Of a stretch of 64,000 nucleotides of DNA, positions 21,947 to 33,318 are shown in pieces. The DNA is taken from contig JALMQS010000070.1 of assembly GCA_024734495.1 (NCBI GenBank), positions 10,822,572 to 10,886,571 on the forward strand. The letters run 5' to 3'. Positions within the stretch are counted from its first letter, which is position 1. The number at the start of each line of letters is the position of its first letter. Source of the DNA: Forficula auricularia. Its lineage: Eukaryota > Arthropoda > Insecta > Dermaptera > Forficulidae. The position numbers and the translations under genes were made by a program. The notes below the pieces were generated by a model that did not search any database, was not told the origin of the DNA, and worked only from the letters and a program-made list of their open reading frames with translations.

Positions 21947-22912
21947 AACCGACTCCAAAAAAGTAGGAGGTTCTCAATTCGACTGATTTTTTTTTTTTTT
22001 TGTTTTTTTTGTGTCTATGTTACCTCATATCTTCGCCAATTGGGAACCGATTTTGATGATTTTTTTTGCATTGGGTTTAGTCTAGTTTCCGATTGGTCCC
22101 GTTTTTTTTCATTGGTATTGGAACTTTTTTGATATGTTTGTTCAGGCATAACTTCTTTGTTTATGAACCGATTTTAATGATTCTTTTTTTATTGGAAAGA
22201 GGGTACCTTAGGGGTGGTACCATATTAATTTGGTCAAGTTCTGAAGATATGATCAATGACGAATTAACCTAAATCTCCAATTCTTATATTCGAAATTATA
22301 ATAAATAAAATCTTTAAATAAAAAATCTTAAAACATTCATTTAAAACCCGCAAACGTTTCGAGAGAATTTCTATATTTATGAATTGAATTTTATTATCAT
22401 TTTCTGATTCATTCGCCCGACGCTTTCTCTTACGAGATGCATTCAAGGTATTATATTAAGTCACTATTAATAATATCACTAAAAAGAGAAAAATAAAAAT
22501 AATTTTTATAAAAAAAATAATAAAATCGACTTCAAAAAAATTAAATGCAACAAATAAAATAATAATAACTTAAAAATCAAATAAAATACACTAAAAGGTA
22601 TAAAATAATTATCTTATTTAGTTACAACTAAATGACGAAATATTAACATGAAATTACTTTTTGAAGTCGGTGCCAAACATATACATATGCTTATGAATCG
22701 CACTCGACGGATCTTACTTAATATGTTTGGCGGGTACACTCGCTTATATAGTTTGTTTGGCACCGACTTCAAAAAGTAATTTCGTGTTAATATTTCGTCG
22801 TTTAGTTGTAACTAAATAAGATAATTATTATATACCTTTTAGTCCATTTTATTTGATTTTTAAGTTATTATTATTTTATTTGTTGCATTTAATTTTTTTG
22901 AAGTCGGCTTTA
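21947..22912 (+). mobile_element. CCGACTTC foldback, complete copy 3 (reference copy)
   Basis: Two parts. The body (21947-22520) runs from AACCGACTCCAAAAAAG through CGCCAATTGGGAACCG, TCCGATTGGTCCCG and AAACCCGCAAACGTTTCGAG. The palindrome (about 22525-22912) has arms of about 170 bp from CGACTTCAAAAAAATTAAATG to its inverted copy. The A/CCGACTTCAAAAA motif occurs four times in alternating orientation. On the minus strand the body keeps a short frame NASRKRKRRANESENDNKIQ that recurs in other copies. No transposase is seen; the superfamily is unknown. Confidence 0.75.
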
Positions 22913-23105
22913 TTTTTTTTTATAAAAATTATTTTGGATCATATTTACCAGAATTCATGAATACAATTCCTTCAAATTTGAACAAAGCCATATAAAAAAA
23001 TAGTCAAAAATTTTCAAATTTATTCATAGGGTTTCATCTTCTAATTCTGAAGCTATTTGCAAGTGATAATAATTTATTGTTATTGTTCGGGACTTTTCAT
23101 TCAAG

Positions 23106-23231
23106 AGTCAAACGACCAAACATTCAAACAAACTCATAACCGCCCTTATTTTTTATTACAAGTTTTAAAAAAAGAATATTATTTTAATAAATATTTATAT
23201 GAAGAGGCCCGCTATAAAGTTCAACATGCGA
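23106..23231 (+). CDS. Candidate internal exon of an unidentified gene
   Basis: An open frame between possible acceptors (AG at 23104-23105 or 23106-23107, after a T-rich stretch) and a consensus donor GTAAGT at 23232. It reads SNDQTFKQTHNRPYFLLQVL, then KKEYYFNKYLYEEARYKVQHA. The mixed aromatic and charged content is unlike the surrounding repeat translations. It ends one base into a codon. No family recognised. It could pair with the candidate exon at 34373, which can continue the same phase. Confidence 0.4.
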
Positions 23232-23304
23232 GTAAGTTCTTGGTTACTTTGATATTAATACGCTTTCTAAATATATAATTGAATGCTTTATTATTGTCAA
23301 TATA

Positions 23305-23543
23305 GGGACCGTACGTTAAACATAGAGTCAGCACTACTGCCGAAGGTAGCGCTGTGTTTATTTATTCAAATAATTTGGGAGAATTGGAGCAAATATTGTA
23401 TTATAGTATATATCATAGATAAAAGAGTGCACGGAGCCTAGGGGACATTGAGCGAGTCTCTTTTTCTTGGACCTTTAATAAATCATCCCCCAAAGCTTAC
23501 ATTTTCGTCGCCAGTTGGCATTAAAGACGTGACGCACGGTCCC
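23305..23543. mobile_element. 239-bp MITE flanked by TA
   Basis: The ends GGGACCGTACGT (23305) and ACGCACGGTCCC (ending 23543) are inverted repeats, flanked on both sides by TA (23303-23304, 23544-23545). TA duplication suggests a Tc1/mariner-type mobiliser, by inference. Confidence 0.6.
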
Positions 23544-23545
23544 TA

Positions 23546-24530
23546 TTAACCCAAAGAAATTTCAAACCACATACACAAACACACCGAATTATATAATTAT
23601 TATTCATCTCATATTTTCATGTTTAAAAAATAAAATAAAATTCCAAAACAGGAAAAAATATTTATTTTATTCACAATTAATCTGTTTAGAGAACCCAACT
23701 GGTGAGAGTCAACACAAAAAGCATGATGAGCTGTGATAATTTAATATCAACTGTCTGTTTGCTGAACGATTATGTGTATCAAATATCATTATATAACCTA
23801 AAAAAATAGGTTTTTACTGACTGTGTGCCAAACGCCTTTATTATTTTCATAAATTAAGTATAGTTTACCTGTTTCAGAGAATGAAGGTATGCTTTAAGAA
23901 AGAGTTTGATACATACTAGTATATAATATATTATGTAGTGATTTAATGTAATTTATGGATCCCACCCAATAACTGATACTCCTTACTCTTATTTCCTTTA
24001 TGTCTTCTAATCTTTCTCTACTTTTTTTTTTTCTCTCTTCTTCCCCATAAAATTTGTGTATTGGTGAACTCTTTTGCCAAATTTATAAAATATTGTTGCT
24101 AAATTATGTATAAACACTAGGTGGGACCTAAGGTCCTATGTTTGTATACTTTGTTAAATAAATAAAAAATAAAATAAAAATATGTAATCCAGAATTCTAT
24201 CATATATAACCTAAAAAAAAGTGAGGTTAGTTAGTTATCTGTGCAAAACAACTGTTTTAACTTTGTAAATTAAGAATAATTATGCCATAAATAGTAGTTA
24301 TTTTTGTCCAGGTGTGATAATAAATGTTTAATGTCATTTCTTAGCTTATCAAATAATTTAAAAAGTAAATATGATAAAAAGTAAGGTTAGGTTTCAACAC
24401 TCAGAAGAGTTATCATAAAACCTAACCGTTGAGTAAAAGCCGAATCTTAGCGGTACGTTCAGCGAAGTGAATAGCTCAACACGATGAACTCAACTGTTGA
24501 GTTCACTAAATCAACCTATAAAATAATTGT
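23546..24530. other. AT-rich non-coding stretch
   Basis: No exon or element recognised. A short direct similarity to other foldback ends begins near 24531. Confidence 0.4.
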
Positions 24531-24589
24531 TCACAAAGAGAAACAAAGAGGTTGTTTTCTGCTTGATGAGAATAAACATAAATACATAC

Positions 24590-25841
24590 CGGGTGAGTTT
24601 TTTTATCTTGAGACAGTCTTATAACTCAAAAACAATGCATTATATGAAAAAAGTTTATTTTTATCAGGGGGGAAACTAAACTACGCTATTGTTTTTTGAC
24701 CTAGAACAGGCTTTCAAGGCTATTTCTGGGTCAAGTTTTGTTTTTTAAATGGAAACCTAAATGTTTCTGTAGATATTATTGATTTAGAAAAAAAACTGAA
24801 CAACTTTGTAGCGGCCCGTTCTTGCTCATGTGCCTCGAGCCTTGAGACACGGCCGCTAGATGACTCAGTCGGATCGTTGAGTCGCTTTTGCATGAGTGAA
24901 ATATATTCACCCATGCTATAATTAAAGCGACTCGATTCGACTGAGGTAGAAAACGGATTCGGACACGCGAATCTGGAGGGGCCAAATGCCAACCAGCAGC
25001 CCCTCCCCTGCACACACCCTATATGAACACGCAACCTACAACTCTGCACACTCAACAGATTGTTAGGACCCCATCGACTTGATGGGGGGCGCACAAAGCA
25101 CCACACAGCACTCACCTCACGAGAGCCCTAACAATAACTTCATTAGAACTATTTTTTTATACGACATCAAATACAAAAAAATATTAAATTAATTAGATCT
25201 CAAAAAAAATCTTAATAATTGATTTAACAATCATTCAACTTAATTATAAAATCATAATGAACAAATATTTAATTATTAATAATTAATAATTTTCCGACAC
25301 TGTTCTGTGACATTCCAAAGTGTATCATCGCAAGTATTCTGGATGAATTCCAGTTCCAATTTCGTTATTTTGGCCTTTTAAGTTTCTTCGTAGCCTTTAC
25401 ATTTACTGTTTTTTTTTGTTTTGTTTTTTTTAATTAGATTTACAACACGGTAAAATGAAGCTCCTGAGGGCAAAATTATTAATTATTATTAAATTATTTA
25501 TTTAACAAATAAATATTTGATCATTAATTAAGTTGAATGATTGTTAAAAATAATTATTAGGATTTTTTTGAGATTTAATTGATTTAATATTTTTTTTTAT
25601 TTGATTTCGTATAAACAAATACTTCTAATGAAAGTTGTTCAGTTTTTTTTCTAGATTGAGAATTTGTACAGAAACATAAAAAATAGAACTTGACTTTGAA
25701 ATACCCTTGAAAGCTTGTTCTAGGCCTAAGGAACAATAACGTAGTTTAGTTTCCGCCTTCATATAACTAAACTTTTATTTGAAACTTTTTTTCATGAAAT
25801 TCATTGTTTTTGACTGTCTCAAGATTTAAAAAACTCACCCG
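24590..25841. mobile_element. Foldback element with CGGGTGAG ends
   Basis: The ends CGGGTGAGTTTTTT (24590) and inverse AAAACTCACCCG (25841) begin arms of over 500 bp. Paired motifs include TGAGACAGTC, AACTAAACTACG, CTGAACAACTTT and TTAAGTTGAATGATTGTTAA. The left arm is interrupted by the 24807-25133 insertion. Confidence 0.65.
24807..25133. mobile_element. Solo-LTR-like insertion
   Basis: 327 bp of GC-richer DNA starting TGTAGCGGCC and ending CCCTAACA. AACTT flanks it at 24802-24806 and, after two extra bases, at 25136-25140. The other foldback arm reads straight through this point, proving insertion. TG...CA ends with a short duplication fit a solo LTR; the orientation is ambiguous because the ends are TGT/ACA on both strands. 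The minus-strand frame inside (24720-25115) is not supported as a gene. Confidence 0.5.
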
Positions 25842-25880
25842 ATATATATCGAAATTATATATCTGTATATATATATATAT

Positions 25881-26193
25881 TTTTTTTTTTTTTTTCTGGC
25901 TCGACAACCCTTCATGGGTATTGGCCTACTGAATTGGTTGCTGTCCTAATTGGAAACAGTACCGAGGGGTCAAGTGGTTAGCTCAACGCACATCTACAAC
26001 CTTCGTTTCAGTGTTCTTAACCGAGATTCGCTACTTCTCAATCAAGCAGCTACTCATTTATCCTCACGAGGCTGAGTGAACCCCGTTCCAGACCCTATAC
26101 TTACAGAAAAATTTCTGAGCATAGCCGGGAATCGAACCCGGGACCTCCTTGTTGGCAGCTAGCCATGCTAACCACAACACCAATGAGGCGGCT
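25881..26193 (-). mobile_element. tRNA-derived SINE with long target duplication
   Basis: On the minus strand a tRNA-like head (26193 to about 26100) has an A box near GTGTTGTGGTTAGCATGG and a B box GGTTCGATTCC with T stem CCGGG/CCCGG. A body of about 200 bp ends in poly-A (T run 25881-25897). ATCTGTATATATATATAT occurs on both sides (25861, 26194) as the target duplication, inside the (TA)n tract of foldback X. Confidence 0.8.
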
Positions 26194-26194
26194 A

Positions 26195-26247
<53 letters not shown>

Positions 26248-26249
26248 TA

Positions 26250-26574
26250 TTTGTTTGAAACTATAGTTTCGAAGACTTGGTCTTCATCATCAGTCTTTTT
26301 TAATTATAAATATTATTTTTCATGGGGTCAATACCGTATGGATATTGAAAATTTTCGATCTTTACTTTGCTAGGAGCCAGTTTAAAATTGTATAATATAT
26401 TTTTATTTTATTTATAATTATTATAGTTATAAAAATTTTAGCTGGCTCTCAGCTAAGTAAAGATCGAAAATTTTCAATATCCATACGGTAGTGACCCCAT
26501 GAAAAATAATATTTATAATTAAAAAAAACTGATGATGAAGACCAAGTCTTCGAAACTATAGTCTCAAACAAATA

Positions 26575-26612
<38 letters not shown>
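26250..26612. repeat. Palindrome with hammerhead-like core in each arm
   Basis: Arms from ATTATTTATTTGTTTGA and CGAAGACTTGGTCTTC at the left to their inverses at the right, with ATATCCATACGG.A.TGACCCC deeper in. In the right arm the + strand reads CTGATGAT-GAAGA-CCAAG-TCTTC-GAAAC. The same palindrome, shorter, is at 53430-53650. Flanked by (TA)n runs. Confidence 0.65.
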
Positions 26613-26615
<3 letters not shown>

Positions 26616-26697
26616 GATATATTATTTCGATATATATGCATGTATGTATGTTTATTTGCATCAGGCAGAGGACAGCCTCTTTGTTTCTCTTTGTGAA

Positions 26698-27170
26698 TCA
26701 AGAATTCTGCTACTCTCGGCAAAACAAAAACTTTTCAATTAAAATAAGTGTTCTATATATATAATAAAAATATTAATCTTAAGAAAACAGTATATAAGAT
26801 AAATAAAAAAAAAAAACTTGAACAATAATATTCATAATAATAATAATAAATTTTAAGAATGGCAAGACAAATTGATTGTGATTTTAGTGCCTGTTCACAC
26901 TATACGTCCTTGTGTTATCACGTGTTTCACGTGAATATATTAAAGTATAGTGTGTAAAGACACGCTGGGTGCTTTGTTCAAAAATGGCAAGATTGGTCAA
27001 ATTGTATTTCTAAAATATATAAATATCAAATATTAATATTAATATTAATAAATGTCTTTATTTAAAATATCTTGTAAGAATGTACTTATGTTGTAAATAT
27101 ACTTTAAATTAATGATGTTGTTTTATTTGTGAATTTTGTGCCATTTTCCCTTTCTCTCTTCTGTTTTGTT
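26698..27170. other. AT-rich non-coding stretch
   Basis: Begins with TTCTGCTACTCTCGGCAAAA, shared with 53715-53740. Otherwise nothing recognised. Confidence 0.4.
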
Positions 27171-28572
27171 AACCGACTTCAAAAAAGGAGGAGGTTCTCA
27201 ATTCGACTGATTTTTACTTTGCTATACATATGGTCAAGTATTGTAATCGTGCATGAAAAAAGTGGTTTTTTTCCTTATTATTTTCGAAATATCTTAAAAA
27301 CGGCTGAAACTATTTTGATTAGAAAAATTGAGCGAAACCATGGCATTTCTCTCTACAAAAAAGCCCTTATAAGTGAACATCGAAAAAATTATATTTTTCG
27401 AGATAATAATTGTTTTATCAAAATGTCTGTTAGTCTGTCCGTCCGTCTGGTTGTCTGGTTGTCCGTTAGTCTGTGCGTTATAAAATTTTTGTGGACGAGA
27501 TAGCTCAAAAACTAGGGTGAATATCGAAACCAAATTTCACACGTAGCACGTAGTTTTGGTCCATTGAGATTAAGAGCTGATTAGATTTTGGTGTATATCG
27601 ACCCATAATTAAGGGGGGTGGAGGGGGGTTAAAAATTAAAAATAAAGGCTCGTACCAAACTCAACCAAATTTTGTATACATAATCAGTGGGACCCCAGAA
27701 GTCTACAAATGCAAAAACTAACCGCCCAAAATGGGGGGGGGGGGTTGTAGGGTCAAAAAATGAAAATCTTGGCCATTTACCAAACTCAACCAAATTTTGT
27801 ATACATAATCAGTGGGACACCAGAAGTATAAAAATGCAAAAACTACATGAATATAGATAATTTTATTAAATATTAAATATAAGGAGGGGCCAGGTTGTAT
27901 GGTAGAGTCAAGTGGATGGCCACATCAGAACATGTCAGCATATTTTTTTGTGTCTGTTACCTTCTTCGCCAATTGTGAACCGATTTTGATGATTTTTTTG
28001 CATTAGGTTGAGTATAGTTTCCGATTGGTCCCGTTTTTTTTCATTGTTATTGGACCTTTTTTGCTATGTTTGTTCAGGCATACCTTCTTTGTTTATGAAT
28101 GATTTTAATGATTCTTTCTGCGTTTGGATCAGTACAACTCCAAGGTAGTCAAGATACCTAACTATTTATTTATTTTATGTATGTTCATCGAGAACTTTTT
28201 GCCACGTGGACCGATTTCGATGATTCTTTTTTTATTGGAAAGAGTGTACCTTAGGGGTGGTCCCCTATTAATTTGATCAAGTTCTGGTGATATGATCAAT
28301 GACGAAATAACGTAAATCTTCAATTGTTATGAACAAATAATCGAAATTATAATAAATAAAATCTTTTATAAAAAAAATCTTAAAACATTCATTTAAAACC
28401 CGCAAACGTTTCGAGAGAATTTCTATATTTATGAATTGAATTTTATTATCATTTTCTGATTCATTCGGCTGCCGCTTTCTCGTACGAGATGCATGGAAGG
28501 TATTAATAAATAACATCACTAAAAAGAGAAAAATAAAAATATTTTTTATAAAAAAAAAACCGACTTCAAAAA
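27171..28572 (+). mobile_element. CCGACTTC foldback, copy 4, body only, with a nested HINE
   Basis: AACCGACTTCAAAAAAGGAG to ATTCGACTGA, interrupted by HINE copy I, then TTTTTTGTGTCTG onward to AAAAACCGACTTCAAAAAA. The palindrome half has been replaced by HINE copy J, which starts exactly after the CGACTTCAAAAAA motif. The minus-strand KRQPNESENDNKIQFINIEI segment is preserved. Confidence 0.75.
27210..27946 (-). mobile_element. HINE/DINE-1-like element, copy I
   Basis: Reverse copy inserted within a T run of the foldback body. Two internal units. The hairpin end is slightly altered (GCTATACATATGGTC). Confidence 0.75.
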
Positions 28573-29045
28573 AATAAGCTGACGTGTTCTGATGTGGCCA
28601 TCCACTTGACTTTACCATACAACCTGGCCCCACCTATATTTAATATTTAATAAAATTATTTATAATCATGTAGGGGAGGGAGGTTAGTTTTTGCATTTTT
28701 AGACTCCTGGGGGCCCACTGATTATGTATACAAAATTTGGTTGAGTTTGGTATAAGAGCCTATATTTTTAATTCCCCCCCCTCCTCCACTCCCCTTAATT
28801 TTGGGTCGATATGCACCAAAATCTAATCAGCTCTTAATCTCAATGGACCAAAACTACGTGCTACGTGTGAAATTTGGTTTCGATATTCACCCTAGTTTTT
28901 GAGCTAGCTCGTCCACAAAAATTTGATAACGCACAGACTGACGGACAAGCAGACAACCAGACGGACAGACTAACAGACATTTTGACAAAACAATTATTAT
29001 CACGAAAAATATAATTTTTTCGATGTTCACTTAAAATAGTTTCAA
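28573..29045 (+). mobile_element. HINE/DINE-1-like element, copy J (3' truncated)
   Basis: Starts AATAAGCTGACGTGTTCTG, has a single internal unit, and loses the family match after CGATGTTCACTTA. The hairpin end is missing. Confidence 0.7.
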
Positions 29046-29457
29046 CTTCGCCCAAAAGGTGTCGGACATTTTTCATAAAGCCAAGTCAATTTAATTATTT
29101 CAATAGTTTTTATCATATTGCCTACTCATATTGGACATTTTTAAAGCTATCTGGACATAAATAATGCCCTATAATCACTTGGTCCATAACATATACAATG
29201 TTCGGCATTTATCTATATATATAATATTAATCTACTATATACAGATCTATGTATGATTTTCCTTAAATCGATTAACGATATGTTGATTAAAAAAATAAAA
29301 AATATTAGTTTAATAGGAAGAATTTCTCAGTACAAAAATAAATGGAAATTTACCTGTTATCACTGATAGTTTTTTTTTCATTTAGCAATTTCATTAAGAA
29401 TTATTGTCAATGTTGATAAAACAACAACATAATACAATCAATTTAATTAAATAAAAA
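29046..29457. other. AT-rich non-coding stretch
   Basis: Nothing recognised. Confidence 0.4.
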
Positions 29458-29598
29458 ATCGGTTGTCTGTAAAGTCGGTTTACTGACGATAGTTGAACGT
29501 GACAACGTCATAAGAAAATACTGATGGAATGGTATTTTCTTAAGACGTTGTCACGTTCAACTATCGTCAGTAAACCGACTTTACAGACAACCGATTTT
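29458..29598. mobile_element. Hairpin MITE, about 64-bp arms
   Basis: AATCGGTTGTCTGTAAAGTC and CAACTATCGTCAG pair with inverted copies around an 11-nt centre (ctgatggaatg). The pairing is almost perfect. A fragment (TAAGACGTTGTCACGT) recurs at 30406. Confidence 0.7.
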
Positions 29599-30910
29599 TT
29601 ATTTATTTATTAAACCAATGTTTTTTACACAATTCAAAGATTAAGAATTAATTAAGTTATAAAACAAATAAAAAAATTTAAATATATATTATAGAAATAC
29701 CAAAAATATAGTTTTTAAATCAGGTACGATTGTAAGAAAAAGTTGAAACGATTAATTATATTTAATATCCTTGAAAATGGGTTAACTTGTTAAAAAAATT
29801 TCTTTTCGAATTACTTTTGTCTACATAACTCTTTTTGTTATATAATGTAATCTTATTTTAAAATAATATTTTGAAATACTTTTAATTAGTAATACTATAT
29901 GGTTTTCCATTGGGAGATTATTTAAAATATGGTTATTTAATGAAGAGAAAATATTCGAGTGTGATTCATTAAAGTCCATCATTAAAGAATTAGTCAAATA
30001 TATTTCATTGTATTTTTTTTCATAAATTTTCCTCCACTGTCATTTAACGCCTCTCTAATAATTGATTCGGCTTTCCTACACACACTTTTAATAAAAAACA
30101 AAAAATATATAAAGAAAATCATACTTGTTTTTTATCACTGTTAATAATAAAAAGAACTGTCTCAAAGATGGATACTATTAACATACGTTCAGATGGGAAG
30201 AGAAGGTTTTGTGCCCTTCACACGATGGCGGCTGGAGGGGAAATGCCTGTCTTGACTGGAGACACCCCCACTCCTGCTTTTCTAGCCTAGCTGTTCCTCC
30301 TTAGCTCCTTGCACGTTCCGCGCTCTCGCTTGCACTTCAAGCCTTAAATGGAACGCCTCAGATGAGTCATGTTTTTCGAGAGTGCAGCCGGCTTCATCGA
30401 ATTATAAGACGTTGTCACGTCAAAAAAAAACGAAGGTAGAATTTTATTTATATACACTAACGTCCACAAGTATTTGCCAACCTAGAGAGACTGAAATTTT
30501 ACTTTTATAGTCGTGATACGAAATAACCAGCTGCGAAGCCCGGATGTGGCGGGCATCTTTTGCTGGCCAGGGTATTACCAAGAGTGAGGACAGATCAAAA
30601 TGTTTTTCTAATCACCCTCCACCTCCATCACCCGGAATGAAATAATTTATAATCACCAGCTCTTCGGTACGCCACTGATATTGTCAAGATTGAGAACAGG
30701 GCAAAATGTATTTGAATGGCAACAAGAAACCTGTGAAAATGTAAAACAAATTAATTATTTGCTTAAATGTTGAACACCTGAGACAATTCCTCTCAGAAAA
30801 TACAGATCGGAAACAGAAATAATTTGGAGCAAAATATTAACAAGTAAAGTCGTCTCTCGATATTTCGAATTCGAACTCTTCAACAGTTACTGTTAACTTC
30901 GCTAAATCGA
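29599..30910. other. Non-coding stretch with a GC-richer island (30190-30400)
   Basis: The island contains CTTGCACGTTCCGCGCTCTC and no long open frame. It might be a fragment of an unrecognised element. The rest is AT-rich. Confidence 0.4.
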
Positions 30911-31040
30911 AAATAAGCTGGCGTGTCCTAATGCGGCCATCCACTTACTCTACCATACAACCTGGCTCCTCCTTATATTTAATATTTAATAAAATTATTT
31001 ATATTCATGTAGGTAGGGGGGGGGTTGAGTTGTTTGCCAT
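30911..31040 (+). mobile_element. HINE/DINE-1-like element, copy K (5' end only)
   Basis: AAATAAGCTGGCGTGTCC to ATTCATGTAGGTAGGGGGG, then the family match ends. Confidence 0.65.
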
Positions 31041-31059
31041 AAAAAAATTTAGTCTTTTT

Positions 31060-31995
31060 GATTTTAAGTCGATTCTTCCACATTATCAGTAGAGGTTGCC
31101 ATTAATAGTCAAAACATCAAAAATGGAATGCAATAAGTAAATTTTATAATTTTTCTAATTAATATAACCAAGAATAATTGCTATATCAATGAGAATTGTT
31201 TTTGACCGCGGTTATTTGAAAAATGATATTTATCGCGAGACTACTGCGGATTACGCTTTTGAAGTCTGCGGAGTCTTAAGTCTGGACCAAGAGAGAAAAA
31301 GATGTGATCCACTTAGCTACAATCCAACGTCATTTCGCGTATAGCCCGCTAGACATTCGGATGGATCACCAAGTGAATTTAGTGAGATCTCAGATGTTAT
31401 ATATTTAATCTCCCTGTCCAGAGCGCTCGGTCTATTAGCATGTATGTTAGATGCTTGCCATAAATTAATCGAATGTTTTCTACATTTGATTCAATCGCGA
31501 ATCAAATGTAGGGAATTTTTGTCAAATATTGAGTGAAATACATAACATCTGAGATTTCAAATTCACTTGGTGATCCATCTGAATGTCTAGCGGGCTATAC
31601 GCGAAATGACGTTGGATTGTAGCTAAGTGGATCACATCTTTTCTCTCTTGGTCCAGACTTAAGACTCCGAAGACTCCAATAACGTAATCCGCAGTAGTCT
31701 CGCGACAAATATATTTTTCAAATAATCGCGGTCAAAAACAATTCTCATTGATATAGCAATTATTCTTGGTTATATTAATTAGAAAAATTATAAAAATTTA
31801 TTTAAGATCATTATTTCAAGTTAGAAATATATACTTTAAGTTCAAATATTATTTTCACTCAATATTTGACAAAAATTCCCTACCTACATTTGATTCACGA
31901 TTGAATCAAATGTAGAAAACATTCGATTTAATGCAATAAGGTTAGTCCTCTAGTAATAGATAAGAATCGATCGTTTGATTTTAAGTCGATTCCTC
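31060..31995. mobile_element. Large inverted repeat (arms about 260 bp)
   Basis: The left arm (31135-31405) and right arm (31545-31800) are inverted copies, with GACCAAGAGAGAAAAAGATG, CCAACGTCATTTCGCGTATA and CTAGACATTC in both. A second inverted pair, TTGTCAAATATTGAGTGAAA, lies at 31511 and 31855. Related sequence flanks the LINE at 41767-43409. No coding sequence seen. Confidence 0.65.
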
Positions 31996-32213
31996 CATGT
32001 CTTCAGCAATGGTTACTAATAATAACCGAAAAGTCAAAATTCCAATGTAGAATGGTTATTCTTCGACTGTTAAATGAGAATCGATCATTATTTTTGACTT
32101 AAAGTCAACATGAACTGCAAATTTCAAGTGATATCTGAATAATAATAAAGGAATAAACATATTAATATTTCAAGTGAATTTGGGTAAAGTTTAACAACGA
32201 TTCGTTGCAGTTT

Positions 32214-32857
32214 ATTTCGAAATATCTCAAAAACGGCTGAAACTATTTTGATTAAAAAAAATTGAGGGAAATCATGGCATTTCGCTCTACAAAAAAGCCT
32301 AATAAGTGAACATCGAAAAAATTACATTTTTTGAGATAATAATTGTTTTGTCAAAATTTCTGTGTCTGTTTGGTTGTCCGGTTTTCTGGTTGTCTATCCG
32401 TTAGTCTGTGCGTTACCAAATTTTTGTGGACGAGCTAGCTCAAAAACTAGTGTGAATATCGAAACCAAATTTCACACGTAGTTTTGGTCCATTGAGATTA
32501 AGAGCTGATTAGATTTTGGTGGATATCCACCCAAAATTAAGGGGGGTGGAGGGGGGTTAAAAATCTAGCCCGTTTGAGCAAACTCAACCAAATTTTGCAT
32601 ACATAATCAGTGGGCCCCCAAAAGTCTACAAATGCAAAAACTAACCGCCCAAAATGGGTGGGGGGTGGGGGTGTAGGGTCAAAAAATGAAAATCTTGGCC
32701 ATTTACCAAACTCAACCAAATTTTGTATACATAATCAGTGGGACACCAGAAGTATAAAAATGCAATAACTAACCCTCCCCTCACCCCTAAATGATTATAA
32801 ATAATTTTAAGGGCCAGGTTGTATGGTAAAGTCAACTGGATGGCCACATCAGAACTT
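32214..32857 (-). mobile_element. HINE/DINE-1-like element, copy L (hairpin end missing)
   Basis: Reverse copy beginning inside the element at TTTCGAAATATCTCAAAAAC, with two internal units. It ends GTGGCC-type TGGATGGCCACATCAGAAC. Confidence 0.7.
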
Positions 32858-33307
32858 ATTTTTTTACAAAAATTATTTTTCACAAATATCAATATTCTTT
32901 TACGATAATCTCTTAAAAGTACCCCCCCCCCCCATTTTATTCACTTCTAAAGAATTAGAAATAGCTTTTTATTACCTCTTATTGAAGTTATCAAATTGAC
33001 AGTTTTGATTTTTACCATATAATGCTAAAATGGAATATACAATGAGAAATTATCTCTCTGATAATTAGTAAACGATGATAACGGATAAAGATAGATTCTA
33101 TCTATAGAATGTTCTTCTTTCGAATAGAATTTCAAACAAGTTAAAACATAAAAAAAGGCTTATTTATCTTTTGTATTAAATGACCATCTCTATTACGATA
33201 TGCTGGGTACACCCAAAGAGTATAACCGGCTGGCCGTCTGGGACATTGAGTTGACACAAGTCTTATTTATTTATTTTATTTTATTACTAATATATAGGCA
33301 GTATGGG
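32858..33307. other. AT-rich spacer
   Basis: C run at 32924-32933. Nothing else recognised. Confidence 0.35.
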
Positions 33308-33318
33308 AAAAGTATTTT

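Larger units (their letters stand above)
24531..26697. mobile_element. Composite nest in a foldback element (X)
   Basis: The outer arms are CACAAAGAGAAACAAAGAGG (24531) and its inverse CTCTTTGTTTCTCTTTGTG (ending 26697), with TGATG.AAATAAACATA beyond. Inside are a second foldback (24590-25841) with a solo-LTR-like insertion, a SINE (25881-26193) and a central palindrome (26250-26612). The shorter copy at 53190-53715 has the same ends and centre. Confidence 0.55.

Noticed and set aside
24720..25115. 131-codon minus-strand frame
   Set aside because: It runs across the border of the solo-LTR-like insertion into foldback sequence, so it cannot be one functional gene.
27129..27503. Recurring open frames in HINEs, such as the SLYKKALISEHRKNYIFRDN peptide, seen at many loci
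   Set aside because: They are translations of the conserved HINE 3' half. Starts, ends and frames differ between copies, stops are common, and the same DNA gives frames on both strands. No evidence of selection for protein.
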